Assembly (NCBI RefSeq): GCF_028640845.1
Contig: NC_080540.1
Coordinates: forward strand, 97,315,561 to 97,379,560
DNA: 64,000 nt
Direction: 5' to 3'
Origin: Ahaetulla prasina
Taxonomy: Eukaryota > Chordata > Lepidosauria > Squamata > Colubridae
The notes under the pieces were generated by a model that worked only from the letters and a program-made list of their open reading frames with translations, ran no database searches and was not told where the DNA came from. Shown here piece after piece: positions 1 to 12,007 of the stretch. The number at the start of each line of letters is the position of its first letter. Positions within the stretch are counted from its first letter, which is position 1. Position numbers and translations under genes: made by a program.

Positions 1-234
1 TTTTCTTTTTCACCTCTTTCTCCCCACCTCCCCAATTTCCATAGGGGGAAAAAAAAACCCTGGGGAAAACTTGGCAAAAAATAAAATAAAATAAAAAGTA
101 CTGAGTGCAAATGTTTTTTTTTTATACTGTAGTTGGAGTTTTCCACGTTTCTTTCACATTCAAGGCAGCATTCTCCCCCCATCCCTCGCTGCTTTTCCAA
201 AACATGCTTTGAAACCTTTGCATTTTATTGGGAT

Positions 235-586
235 GTATTCGTGACAAACGCCCCCTCCGCCCCCACCGCGGGCAAGAGGAGGACGAGGGGGGGGGGGGCG
301 AAAATGCCGACCCCCCCCCCCGCCGACCCCCGCCGCCACCGCCATCAAAAAGTGGCGGAAGAAAACGCCGGAGGCCAGCCGCCGCCCCAAAACGAGCCGG
401 CCGAGCTGGCAAAGCATGCCGGCAGCATTTGGGCTCGTCCTGCCGGCCCAGCTGTTCCCGAGGGCAAAAAACCCTCTCCCTGGGTCGGCTCTGCAAGGGT
501 AGACTCGAGTATAAGCCGAGGGGGCGTTTTTCAGCACAAAAAACGTGCTGAAAAACTCGGCTTATACTCGAGTATATACGGTATCC
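235..586. repeat. GC-rich block ending in a long hairpin
   Basis: An island of CpG-rich, poly-G/poly-C sequence inside AT-rich DNA. Its right end is a strong foldback: outer arms 503-520 and 556-573 are perfect 18-bp complements, and inner arms 527-537 and 545-555 are perfect 11-bp complements around a six-A loop. The outer arm (ctcgagtataagcc core) resembles the terminus of a widespread vertebrate MITE-like repeat; this is recall, not a search. Long open frames across the block on both strands are low-complexity Pro/Arg/Gly and are not treated as genes. It could also be a CpG-island promoter, but no flanking exon is visible. Confidence 0.6.
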
Positions 587-2689
587 AGAAAATATTTTCA
601 AACACTACATTTACTCCTACATTCCTTTGGGGTTTCTGAATTCCAAAATTATATGTGGAAAAGATACTATTAATCTGAATCATACAGAATGCAAAGTTAA
701 TAAAATACAGATTAAGGGGATTCTTTAAAGAAACATAAACATCTTACTTTTTAACCCCTGCTTTGCAGATAAGTTGTTTTATTTTGAAAGCAAAATGTCC
801 TATAGAGTAAAACTGATGTAATGTATTATTACAAATAGCTGGTAGAGAAAGGTAAACAATGTGAAGTGTACTAGACTGGTCGTATCTATGAAGGCGCACT
901 TTGATTCACTGAGACACTTTCTCAAAGAGTAAAATGGTGTTCCAATTCTAGCAATGCAGTGGCTACATTACTTAGCTTGCTTATTTGCTCAGATGGATGG
1001 AATCATAGTAGAATGGTCCTGCTTTAACCTTTGTCAAGATGGAGAAATAAACCTCTGTAAAGCATTTTCTTCATATTCATATAAAAGAAGAAAAAGGCTA
1101 ACAACTGGAGTTTTATCTAAGAAACGCTGCATGCGGATGAAAGAGAAAGATGGAAAACTTAGGGAAGATTTTCTCTAAATACCCCATTTACCATCTCTCT
1201 TTTTATTCTCCTCTGGAGTAACTACTTAATTTAACTTTCTTTACTTTAATTAACTTATATACTAGATAGAAAGAAGCATCATTAAATTCAGTGAAATCAT
1301 GTAAATAGCCTACATTAATTGAATGCAGGCTTGATCCTTGGTTGCTTAGAGCAGATCAGTGTTAAATGTAACCATTTTCCATCCCAGCAATCTAGAGACC
1401 ATGGAGATTGTGTTTCAACAGCAACATTAATTATTTGTTAAACATTTATGAATTGGGGAAATAATTATAAAAGGCAGGTGAAAGAATTTATTTTCTAGCT
1501 CTTTTTGCTCTCAGTGTAGTTCTATAGCAGAAAATAGAGAATTATCTGCTTTAAAAAGGCTGGTATGTATTTTGCCTTTTACACCTACGTAATATAGATT
1601 TAAACTAGAGCTCTCTTTTGAGACCTCTTACTACATGATAATTCCTAGAATGTTTCAGGAAGCTTTGCCAGTTGTACAAAGTCAATATAAATTGGAAAGA
1701 TAAATATGTTTCTTGTACAGGGGGTTTGTGTCTTAGTCTGCAAACACTATGCCATGTGGAATTGCAAAATAGATATTGATTAAACTAAGATTTGAAATGT
1801 ATTCTCAGTAGTCGTATTAGTTAGGCACTGCTAATTTAGAAACAGTATTAATGATATGGCCCTGTTCATTTTTTGAACAATCTTCATTCTGTAGAGGGAT
1901 GATTAAACCCAAATTGGAGGGGCAAAGCACTTTATTATGGTTGTGTAAATGGTGATAATCCTGAATTGCTTGAGGTTTGAGTTAAGTAATTATTATTTTT
2001 AAAAAAACACTGTTTATCACAAAGTCAATTCCTCAGTAGACATGGAAAGTATTTTTTAAAATAATTACTCAGGCAGTATATTCAGCCAAACATTTAAATC
2101 CATTTTAGTTTTTCTTCAGAGGACTATGAAAGACATCCATGCATTTCCCACCACTCTTTATATCTTCAAAATGTTTGCAACTTCTGAGCTTGGTTTTTTT
2201 TTTTAACTATGGAGAACATAGCAAAGAAACCAACATAAATTTCATATTTATTCCATTATAAATGTGGATTCTAAGATAGGTTGAGCCAAAACTACTGATG
2301 TTTATGTTGGAAATTTTAAAGAGCAGGAACTAATTTTTAAGTGCTTCAGTTAATTTATATTAAAGTAAGCTCTTCTTGAAATGCCTCTCAAGCATGCTGA
2401 AAATTGCTATCTTAGCACTTAAAGTCCAAAATATATATGATATCAGTTGATCCAGGAATTGCTTATTTAAAGGGAGAGATGGGTTCTAAGAAATAGATCT
2501 GGGCTGAATAGAATATGGAAAAGATAAGGAAGATTCAACCCTTTCCCTCCATGTTGTTTTCATATTTATAAAGACCTCACCACCACAAGGGAACCTACAA
2601 AATAAATGGTTCATTTAAAGGGGAATATTTAATGACATATTCAATCTTTTCTTGTTTTAATTGTTTTAACTATATATATACATGAATAG
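587..2689. other. No gene or repeat recognised
   Basis: AT-rich DNA with scattered stop codons in all frames. A 74-codon open frame at 954-1178 shows no recognisable domain. Nothing here can be assigned. Confidence 0.5.
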
Positions 2690-3407
2690 TTGTGTGGCAA
2701 AGTGCCTCGTAGTGAGAGAGGTGGAGAGCTGACGTACGAGAAACAACAAACAAATACTACACTTCAAAGATGTAGAAAACTTGCCGCCATTTATTCTTCC
2801 CTTAAGCATTCAGGGTTAGGTGCTGAAAACAAAGCAGTTTCTTTGGAGTGTCAGGAGTCCAAACCATACAAAAGAAAAATCCTCAAACATAAAATATCAA
2901 ACCAAGAGAGAAACTGGAACAGGCAGCAGCAGTTTGAGGCTTGTTATCCTCCTTCACAGCGGCAAACTCAAGGGAACAGACCAAAAGGCTTCCTCCTTGT
3001 TATCCTTCTTCTCACAAGCCTCAGGACACAAGCAAACAGGTAATTCCCTACTTGTGAAGACTCTGGCCTCTTCCTTACCTCTCATAAGGAATTCCAATAG
3101 AGGAAACAGCTCTATTTAATGAAAATGAGCTTGGTCCCAACTAGGCAGCATAGACAGCTGGGGAATCTGTTTAAAGAGGCCTTGTCAGAGAAATTACTAG
3201 CACTTCTTCTGCAGGCTTCTCTTTGCCATGATGTTTAGTTATCTGACATCTTCCTTCACCTTCTTCTCCAACCCCCATTTCTGATCTTTTGACAGAGCAA
3301 ACTTTAGGCTTAGCCAGCCTGAGTCCACAGGCAGAGTCAAGAGCTGTGACAGTTCACTCCCTTCTATCCAAGAAATAGCATGTAAGCGTTGCTTGACCAG
3401 GGTCTGC
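2690..3407 (-). repeat. Unidentified interspersed element, possibly LTR-like
   Basis: This stretch is richer in GC than its flanks and lacks microsatellites. It starts tgtgtggcaaag, and near 3424 the minus strand begins TGTCCCAGACA, so the minus strand could read as TG...CA, as an LTR would. No matching target-site duplication was found, and no second copy is present in the window. The 117- and 99-codon frames inside it have no recognisable domain. Confidence 0.3.
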
Positions 3408-3540
3408 AGTATTGTCTGGGACACTACACAACTTCTTCACAACCTGTTTTCCTTTTTACCTTCTGGGATGAGGCTTCGTGATATCCGAAGCAGAACATCT
3501 AGATTCAGCTACAGTTTTGTTCCATACAGTATCAACCTTG

Positions 3541-3757
3541 TGAATTCAAATCTTTATTGTTAGTGCACAACATATGTACAATGAGATTGGTTGAGCTCCC
3601 TCAGTGCACTCTTCCAACACAATACAACTCAGAAAATCCCTAACCGAATAAGTCATATTAACAAAACAAAACACCCAGTCCTATTGCACCAATGTGAACA
3701 TGTTACACATTGCGCCGGCCCTGCAGTCCATCATACTATATGATGTTATTTCTCATA
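3541..3757 (-). mobile_element. LINE 3'-end fragment (CR1/L3 type) inserted in copy A
   Basis: This segment is absent from the sister repeat at 37040-37440, where the flanks are contiguous. It starts with 'tctttattg' and continues with a segment resembling the reverse complement of an L3-type 3' end, so it is probably a 5'-truncated LINE in minus orientation. No ORF is preserved. Confidence 0.5.
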
Positions 3758-3867
3758 TCTCAAGCTTCCTCTTTCCACTATGTATTCAGGATGGACAATG
3801 ATTAATATTTGTATGTATATGTATTTATATGTAAGGGTGTAGATATATACATATGTATATATGTATG

Positions 3868-4485
3868 TGTTGTGTCTTCGGCTCCCAAGCCTGGCCTCTT
3901 GGCAGAGAGTGACTCAGAGAGTGAGAGGGAAGAGCCAACAGGGTTTCCCTCTGCAGGACCTTCCTCTCTGGCTCCGCTCCAGGTTCCAGAGACAGGCCAG
4001 GTGGAGGAGATAACGAGGCCTCTTTCTCCCACACCTTCCCCCTCCCAGGCAACACCTCAAGACCCAGCTGCTGACAATCAGTCCTAATTAAATCCCAGGC
4101 ATCGCAGAAAGGAGAGGCGGGAACAACAAAAGAAGGGGTGGGGCAGGCCTAGAGAGTGCTGAGTCACAGAGCCACACCCCACAGGGTATAAAAGCAGGAG
4201 GAGCTGTTCTATAGCTTCTTGTGACGGACAAAAACTGACTCTTGGAACTTTGGCTGCAATATTTTGAGACTAAGAATTTGGCTTCTGGATTTCTGTTTAT
4301 TTCTGAACTCTTGGTTGCTCCAGCAACCAACTGCAGTTATGCTGGCTTTTGAGGAGATAAGAGAACTTGGCAGGCAATCACAGGTTCGTTGCCAGAACTG
4401 ATATCTGTCATAGGAATAAATTGCTGGCAGATATAGACAGCTCACATGTCTTCTTGGTTGTGGTTGGGGGTTGGGGGACAGAACA
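3868..4485 (+). mobile_element. Solo LTR (LTR A)
   Basis: A 618-bp unit beginning TGTTGTG and ending in ACA. It is flanked by gtatg (3863-3867) and gtgtg (4486-4490), a 5-bp target duplication with one mismatch. The right copy lies in a GT microsatellite, so this is weaker evidence than for LTR B. A TATA box (gggtataaaagcagg, near 4185) and an AATAAA near 4417 suit an LTR. The 5' part matches LTR B (14681-15829) and LTR C (62195-62498) in their first 60 bases and in an acidic open frame. No internal gag/pol is next to it, so it is a solo LTR, Gypsy- or ERV-like. Confidence 0.75.
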
Positions 4486-4544
<59 letters not shown>

Positions 4545-4620
4545 TGTATGTATGTATGTGTATGTATGTATATATATATGTATATATATATGTATATATA
4601 TATGTATATATATATATATA
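4486..4620. repeat. Compound microsatellite (GT)n(TATG)n(TA)n
   Basis: Runs of GT, then TATG, then TA-rich sequence lie between the LTR and the Penelope-like element. The tract belongs to the host L3-like copy, which has other tetranucleotides at the same relative place in its sister copies. Long frames across it are repeat-encoded. Confidence 0.9.
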
Positions 4621-4677
4621 TAGGTCTTTGGTTGTTCGGGTTTTCTCCCGTGTAAAATTGGAAGTGTGTTGGCGATG

Positions 4678-4707
4678 TTTCGACGAAGTCTCATTCGTCA
4701 TCTTCAG
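4678..4707 (-). ncRNA. Hammerhead ribozyme-like core, left arm
   Basis: On the minus strand, CTGAAGA (4701-4707) fits the hammerhead CUGANGA box. It is followed by a stem II of six pairs (4694-4699 with 4682-4687) and then GAAA (4678-4681). This order of core elements is known from Penelope-like elements. Stems I and III are not convincing from one copy, so activity is unproven. Confidence 0.6.
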
Positions 4708-4942
4708 GCTTCAGCTTTGTGCTTCTGGGAGCAATGTGTGATCGCAGCTGTTTCTTCCTTTTAACTGCTAGTGGGGGTTTGAACTGATTGGGTGGGAGCT
4801 TGGCTGTGCTCTGATTGGATGGGGGTTTTTTTGTGCTCTGATTGGCTGGGGGTGTGTCCTGTGTTGGTGGGGGCTTGGTTGTGCTCAGTCTAGTCTGTGC
4901 TGCAGGGGGATTTGAGCTGGTGAGCTGCATAGCTGTTGTTTG

Positions 4943-7420
4943 AAACCCGAACAACCAAAGACCTATATACAAACACCCGTGAAAACCTCAGAAAACAAAT
5001 ATTGCACCTCTACGGGGAGGAAATCCACCATCTGACCAGGACCTATGAAAAACTAGAAGTCCAAAGAGCTTCCATTTTATGTGACCTCGCATTCCTACGA
5101 AACTGCCGCGATCAAAATTTAATCCCCAAATGCTTCCAATTGAAATTCCACTCCAACTCTGCAGCCACCAAACGCATCCTAAAAAGAACAGAATTGGCCT
5201 TAATCAGAAATGAACTTCACACAAAAAGATTCCTCCTAGATCAAATCAACAAAGATCTCCTCACACTTCACCTCAAACTCAGCAACAAGATGCACCCTGC
5301 ACTTTGGGACAAATCCAAAACAACTTGCCGTCTGGAGGCGAAACACAGACCACCCTCAAGACAGACACGCACACCAACAAACTCAAGACTACAAGAACGC
5401 CAGAAACAAACCCTCCACCCTCACAGCAACACATGAAACAAACAGTGCATAACATCTCAGATAGGATCCTCACCAAAGCTGAAACTGATGTCCTTTCCAA
5501 AGGATTCAACTTTGCAGTCACTCCCAAATACATCCCCACTGAAACCATTATATGCGGAGTTGAAACCAGCCTGACCAAAATCAACCCCGATGACGCTAAC
5601 AAAATCAGACTCGAGATCTCCAACATCCTCTGCACCAGCAAGCCACCCAAAAGCAACTTACCCAAAGAGGAACAGACAGCACTACTTAACCTGAAAAAAG
5701 ATACCAGCATAATAATCCTACCAGCAGACAAGGGCAACGCCACGGTGGTTATGAACACATCTGACTACCAAACCAAATTAACCAACCTACTCCAAGACCC
5801 TGCATACAAGCCCCTAAACACAGACCCCACCACCTACCTAGAAAAAACCACTAGATCCAAAATAAAAGCCTCCCCATCAGCGAAGAAATCCAACAAAGAA
5901 TCATTCCCAGAGAGAAATCATCCAGATGCCCTAAGCTCTATGGCCTCCCCAAGATACACAAAGAAGGAACCCCACTCAGACCCATAGTCAGCTCCATAGG
6001 CTCACCTCTACAAAACCTAGCCAAATTTCTCGCCAAACAACTACAGCCCTATGCAGAATCCATCACCTCACACGTAAAAAACTCATTCCAGTTCATAGAG
6101 ATCATAAAGAAACAAAACTTACAGCCCAGCGACCTACTCGTGAGCTTTGATGTCATATCCCTCTTCACCCAAGTGCCAATCAAAGAAGCCTTGACAGCTA
6201 TCCAAAACAAATATAACCCCCCCAAGCACATCCTAGATCTGACCAACCACTGCCTATCCAACACATACTTCATCTATAATGGACAAAATACAAACAAGTA
6301 GAAGGAGCACCCATGGGATCACCCCTCTCACCTGTCATTGCCAATCTCTACATGGAACACTTTGAAACCCAAGCACTAGAAAAATCTGATCACAAACCCA
6401 AACTCTGGCTCAGATATGTAGATGACACCTTCATAATCTGGCCACACGGGAAAGAAAAACTTGACAACTTCCTCACACACCTCAATAGCCTACACCCCAA
6501 AATACAGTTCACCATGGAAACAGAAGTTAATAACCAACTTCCCTTCCTGGATGTCTTAGTCTACAGAAACCCAATGGCTCCCTAGGACACACCATCTACC
6601 AGAAGAAAACACACACAAACCGCTATCTGCACGCACTCTCACACCACCACCCAGCACAGATCAACTCCGTAGCCAAGACACTCATCTCCAGAACAAAATG
6701 CTTAGCTGATGAACAACACCTAAAACCCGAACTAGACACTCTCACTAACGTACTAACATCCAATGGATTCCAAAGAAATAAGATTACCAAGCTAATCCAA
6801 AAAGAACCCCCCACTAAAATCCAAGACAGAGAACAAGAAAACGGCACAGCCCTCCTCCCATATATAAAAGGCACCACAGACAGAATCAGCAAGATCCTCC
6901 ACAAACACAACATCAAGACAGCATTCTGCACAAACAGAAAATATCCACCATCCTAAGAAACCCCAAAGACAAAATTGAGTTAGAAAATCAAGGAGTATAT
7001 GAAATCCCATGCACCGCCTGCCCCACCACATACATTGGACAAACCAACAGAAGAATAAGTGCAAGCATTGAAGAACACAAGAACTCATTCAAAAAGAGGA
7101 ACTAACTTCTTCCCTGGTCCAACACTTTAAAGTCACAGGACATGATATTGACTTAAAAAGACCAGAACTATCGCCAAAACTGAACACTTTAACAACAGAA
7201 TAATCAGAGAAGCCATTGAGATAGAAAAACGCCCACACAGCATGAACAAACGAGATGATACCTCCCGCCTACCAGCCATTTGGAAACCCGTCCTCATTGA
7301 CAAACGAGTCCCTAACACGAGGAATGACACCAGACCCACACTCACAAGGTCCACACAGGATGTCACCACCGCACATCCACCCAGAAAGCAGACCCAAACC
7401 CACACTGATCATGAAGCACG
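4943..7420 (+). pseudogene. Penelope-like RT/GIY-YIG polyprotein, frameshifted
   Basis: Remnant of the protein that copies and inserts the element. In order, the N-terminal conserved region lies in frame 1 (4943-5300). Frame 3 carries the LPADKGNATVV block (5717-5753). Frame 2 from 5930 carries KLYGLPKIHK and motif A (SFDVISLF). Frame 1 carries GAPMGSPLSPV from about 6300 and the catalytic YVDD (6415-6426). The linker follows, then the GIY-YIG nuclease in frame 2 (GVY at 6992-7000, YIG at 7031-7039). The C-terminal IEKRPHSMN...WKPVLI segment is in frame 3 near 7220-7305. At least four frame changes and several stops, including 6298-6300 and 6583-6585, rule out function. The YVDD and YIG motifs themselves are intact. 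Confidence 0.9.
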
Positions 7421-7768
7421 ACCAAGGACCAGAAGCCAGACCGCAGCTGCAACATTAGCCATTTCAAACCCCTCCAATCCATTCATGCAGCAGACTGACA
7501 CCCACTATGAAGATGTAGCACGACCACAAAGCCAAACAACAGCTATGCAGCTCACCAGCTCAAATCCCCCTGCAGCACAGACTAGACTGAGCACAACCAA
7601 GCCCCCACCACCACATCACCCACCTCCAGCCAATCACAGCACACAAAAAAACCCCATCCAATCAGAGCACAGCCAAGCTCCCACCCAATCAGTTCAAACC
7701 CCCACTAGCAGTTAAAAGGAAGAAACAGCTGCGATCACACATTGCTCCCAGAAGCACGAAGCTGAAGC

Positions 7769-7798
7769 CTGAAGATGACGAATGAGACTTCGTCGAAA
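7769..7798 (+). ncRNA. Hammerhead ribozyme-like core, right arm
   Basis: CTGAAGA (7769-7775) is followed by stem II (gacgaa 7777-7782 with ttcgtc 7789-7794) and GAAA (7795-7798). It matches the left-arm core in every core base but lies in the opposite orientation. The following sequence (cgtcgcc here, catcgcc in the left arm) differs, so the cleavage site cannot be fixed from this window. Confidence 0.6.
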
Positions 7799-7985
7799 CG
7801 TCGCCAAGACACTTCCAATTTTACACGGGAGAAAACCCGAACAACCAAAGACCTATATATAAAAACGTCTATACAGTATATATAGCACATCTATATGTGT
7901 GTTACGTATGAGTACACTTTTGAGAGCAAGCAACAGATTTTCATTTTTAATGTGTGCCCACAGTAAAAAATGACAATAAAGGTTC

Positions 7986-10478
7986 TCTTACTTACAAAAA
8001 GGTCAGTATTTTCCTTTTCCCACCACAAATATGAAAAGTTTAATGCCCTCTCCCCTTCAGTTTCTTTTCCTGCTTTCCCAAATCTCAGACAACTGCTTGT
8101 TTAGAATTCAATATGCTTAGCCCAAGATTCATAAAAGATGCTGGAAGTGCTTTTGCTGATTTAGACATCCTTACAGAAATCACATGAAGGGGGGGAGGTC
8201 TGATTTAGTTGGCGGGATTTAAGGAAGAGTGCATCTTCTTGCCATGTGCTTTAGCTTTCTTTACAAACAGATAATGCTTGGCACCGTTATCCTGATTGCT
8301 TGGAGATCACAGAGAAACAAGTCATCTGATTTTAATTTAATTTTCTGGGTTTCATTTGATCTAGCTGATGCAAAACTTTGGAAGAAAAATGTAGCCAACA
8401 TATTTTTTGCATTGTTCTGATAGTCAATATCATTTTTAATCCACATTAAAAATATATTCTATGAAAATAAGATTTTAAACTTTCCTCAACTGATAGCTTC
8501 TTCACTAATTCCTGAACATTATTTATTAATAACATTACTTGACCATTCATGAAAGAACATTTGATGGACAAGGTGAATGAGGTTATTAGCCTCATCATTT
8601 CCCACCATCTCTTGGAGAATTAAAACAGAATTTGAATCACATTGGATAGGACAGTGTGCACAGATCTGCAGATTAGTAATAATGAATAGGATGAATTCAA
8701 TTAGAGAGTTGATTATCTTCTATTATTTCATGAGATAGAATTACTTCCTCCAAAACTATTCCACAGAAAATTCTTAATATCTAATTAGTATTAACTAATT
8801 TGCTCATATCATTTTGATGAAGTCTCTTGTAATATCACTGCTTCATAATGAAGTTATATGAATTTTCCTGCTAAATAGTAAGAAAAAAATTAATAGCTCC
8901 TGTTTTCATAGATTTCATTTCAGATCCTGAAGTCTAGTAAAATTCTCTGCTTCACTTAGAGCAGAACGAATGACCAATTAACCAAGTTCTTATGTGAACA
9001 AAATAAATTACCACTTACTAAATAATTGTCTCCATTTATCCCAATGACGGTTAAATTGATTTAATAGTATAGAGCAACCTTATGCTGTACTTTCTTAACA
9101 TGGTGCCCTCCAGATGAATTAGATTTCAACTTCCACAAAATCCCTAGTCACTATAGACAGAGTCTAAAGATTATCGGATTGACACTTGATATATCCCCAA
9201 GGAATAAAGGTTAGAGAACAGCATTAGAAAGGATAGGTTGTAATATTTGTGTGCCTTGATCTTAAAACATCACAACAATTGTAACTCAGTCCGTAAGTAT
9301 GTGAATTTTTGATATGGAATTTACCTTAAAGAGGTAAATTTTAAAATCAGCATTCAGGTACAATGAACATGGGAGGAAAAAAAATCACAATATAATATCT
9401 GAAAGTGTGACACATCAGGTATGGTATTTAAAGTTAATTCAGTTCTATTATAAAACTGCTGTGAAAGTGAATGGCCAAATCTAGTTGCATTTCAAATTTT
9501 CCATTATATGTTTCAAAAGGAAACTTGAATATCTCCTCTGCTCCTTCTAGATCAATGGTCTTCAAATCTGAGATACCCAACAAATCCTTCTCTATGTAAA
9601 CAATTGGTGCAGAACCCATTAATAAAGACATTTCATGCAAGACATTTTATTTGAACAAAATGTTACAATTAAAATTGCAATCATGCATTTTATGTAATAT
9701 AAACGGAAGCTATCTTCGGGAATCTCTGGATGATTCTCACAGAACCTTGAGGTTCCTGGAAACACAGTATTGTGCTTGAGACTAATAAATGTTATGATTG
9801 GCATATAGTTTTCTTTAAAATATATTTTACCATGTTTGCTATCATATGAAGTAAACTGTGTTCACTATCATCTGTAATTAGACTATGGTTAGTTTTCAGA
9901 TATAAAACTGGGTAAAATGAGGAATTATAAAGATGCATAATGAAAGCAATCTCCCTCCAAAAAAAGTTAATGAGTATTAAAGGTGATGTTTTTTTAAAAA
10001 AAAAATGTAATTAACTGTATAACAAAGTATTAAAGTTCCTCAAAAGGTCTTCAGTTAATAGGCTGAATGTCATACATCTATGAATAAAAGGTATTCTGCA
10101 TTTTCTTTTACTGATAACTTTACCTGGTACAGAAACAAATATGCCAAGATCACTTTACTAAATTTTATGATATTTTTGTCCATCACATCAGAGGTAGTAC
10201 CTAGGATCAAATGCATAAAATATGAGGAAATAACTAATCTGGGTATCCTCGAAGCTAAAGCTGATAGAACCTCCACATCTGTTTTAGGAGTTATATTAAA
10301 CTGAGTACTGTATTGGATTCAAGTATTAATGTTCATTTCTACTCCACAATTTCACTCCCTTAAAATAACCAGAAAAATCAATCATGTTAATTCTTCATTG
10401 AGAGATAAGAAAATTGGGGAAGGAACTTTAATGAAATGTTTTAATTACTAGTCTGTTCTCTAATATGATTCCTACAGC

Positions 10479-10482
<4 letters not shown>
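7986..10482. other. No gene recognised
   Basis: AT-rich DNA without long frames. Around 9100-9235 a 'ccctccagatga...caacttccac' stretch faintly resembles a degenerate hAT-type MITE common in reptiles; it is too decayed to assign. Confidence 0.45.

Positions 10483-10520
<38 letters not shown>
10483..10520. repeat. (CT)n microsatellite
   Basis: About 19 uninterrupted CT dinucleotides. Confidence 0.95.
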
Positions 10521-10521
<1 letters not shown>

Positions 10522-10524
<3 letters not shown>

Positions 10525-12007
10525 TGCACACTCACTCTCATTTTTATAAGCTTGAAATAGATATTTTTTTAAATGAATTTCTGCTTTGTACATTATTTAT
10601 AGAATAATGGAAGAAGGCTCTAATAAAAGCCATCTGCTTATAAATTGCCTACTTATGAATATCAGAGTGTAATATAAAATACTCCACTTCTGGATTCTGT
10701 AACTTATTGAAAGTGATTTGGCTGAATAAAATCCAAACAGAAAATGGATTGAATGATAGGTGATTCAAGGCCTTCCAATGTGGCTAGACTTCAGAATATC
10801 CAGCAGAAACTGGACTGAAACCGTGACAGCAAATGACTATCTTTACTCAAGCATATCCAGTGTACAAGCTTGTTGAGCAACATGCACTTCCTGTTCTAAA
10901 ATGACTTCTTAGTCAGTAGTAACTGTTTCTAGAAACCACAAATAACTGTAAATGAATCCTATGTTTTTTTTAAAAAAAAAATCTGTTTTGCTTATAAATA
11001 TTTGTACATCCAGTATAGCTTAGTTTTTAATAAGCATTTGGAAATTGCAACTAGGTTTTAATTCTGTCTTTTCTGTCAACCACCTAACCAGAGCAATCAC
11101 GATTTGTGCAAGGGTTATGATTAAATGCACATCAACAGAAGGGCTAGAAACTTCTTAAGTTTCCTTTAAAATGGATGGTTAGTAAAATTGATCGGCTATC
11201 CAGGAGCACAGTTCTATTTTGGGAATGTTCTACTATAGGGAGGCAGAGATTTGAGGCTTATTAGAGAGTCCAGGAAGAGCACAAATAAATCAAAATATAG
11301 CATGAATTTTGGAAAAAAAATAGTATTCCACACCCAATTATGGTAAAATAGAAACTCAGTGTACTAGTATTTAAGATCTTTCCCATCAAGTTGGAATATT
11401 TCTGCCACAGTTTTGCATCATTGGGCTTACAGCTAGCTTGGAAAACCTCTAACAAAGGTGGTAGTCCATGAAGTCAGTATCTCAGAACCAGACAGGTATG
11501 TGATGAGTATTCAGAGGATGAGCAATGGGTCAACTTCCTATAAGAACTTTCAATTCACAGGAACATAAAACAAACAAGCATGCAAACAAGCAAAGCAAAA
11601 ACAAGGAACAAATATCTAGCTTTTAATAATGGCTGACATAGGAAGTAAAACAGCTCATATATTTAACCATTCATATTTTTGCCTGCTAATATTTTATACC
11701 TCTCCCCCCACCTCCAGTGAATACATTCATCCCAATGACTGACATCCACATTGTTTACGAAACAAACTTCTTGCTTCATTTTTCATACCAGAGAAAAACC
11801 TTTCCCTATTCCTGTAAGATGAAGACGGAACAAACATTTTGCAGTGTGATGACTCTTGTTCTGGCAAAGACACATAAAGTTGTCAGTGCTACATATTAAA
11901 AAAAAGTAAAAATGATATTGCCAGAACATAACCAATAGATTCTTAAGGCTGCATTATGCTTCTATCATGGAATATAACCCTAAGCAACAAGCTTAGAACA
12001 ATTAGCT
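10522..12007. other. No gene or repeat recognised
   Basis: AT-rich; the longest frames are about 60 codons and have no domain signature. Confidence 0.5.

Larger units (their letters stand above)
4621..7855 (+). mobile_element. Penelope-like retroelement with inverted terminal copies
   Basis: The element starts taggtctttggttgttcggg, and its right end is the reverse complement. The first ~320 bp (4621-4941) is an inverted copy of 7535-7855. The body then begins at about 4943 with a direct copy of the terminal 26 bases, giving the pseudo-LTR organisation typical of Penelope-like elements. The body encodes reverse transcriptase and a GIY-YIG endonuclease in broken frames. The two arms look almost identical by eye, suggesting a fairly recent insertion. 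Insertion into a TA repeat hides any target duplication. At about 3.2 kb the element is close to full length. Confidence 0.92.
3408..7985 (+). repeat. L3-like CR1 copy A, split by three insertions
   Basis: The pieces 3408-3540, 3758-3867, 4486-4620 and 7856-7985 align in order with the copy at 37040-37440, for example around 'gaagcagaacat', 'tatgtattca', 'tttgagagca' and the terminal 'gacaataaag'. The 3' end is LINE-like, with an AATAAA-type motif and a short repeat tail. The gaps between the pieces are an L3-type fragment, a solo LTR and a Penelope-like element. No coding sequence is preserved. The family name is inferred from similarity of the 3' end to snake CR1/L3 repeats. Confidence 0.7.

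Noticed and set aside
133..639. 168-codon open frame and three overlapping ones
   Set aside because: Low-complexity Pro/Arg/Gly sequence from a GC-rich block, open on both strands, with no domain.
954..1178. 74-codon open frame
   Set aside because: Length expected by chance; no domain, splice or promoter context.
4209..4741. Long frames with Tyr-Ile-His repeats
   Set aside because: Encoded by the TATG/TA microsatellite.
9100..9235. Degenerate MITE
   Set aside because: Only faint similarity and no detectable ends or TSD.
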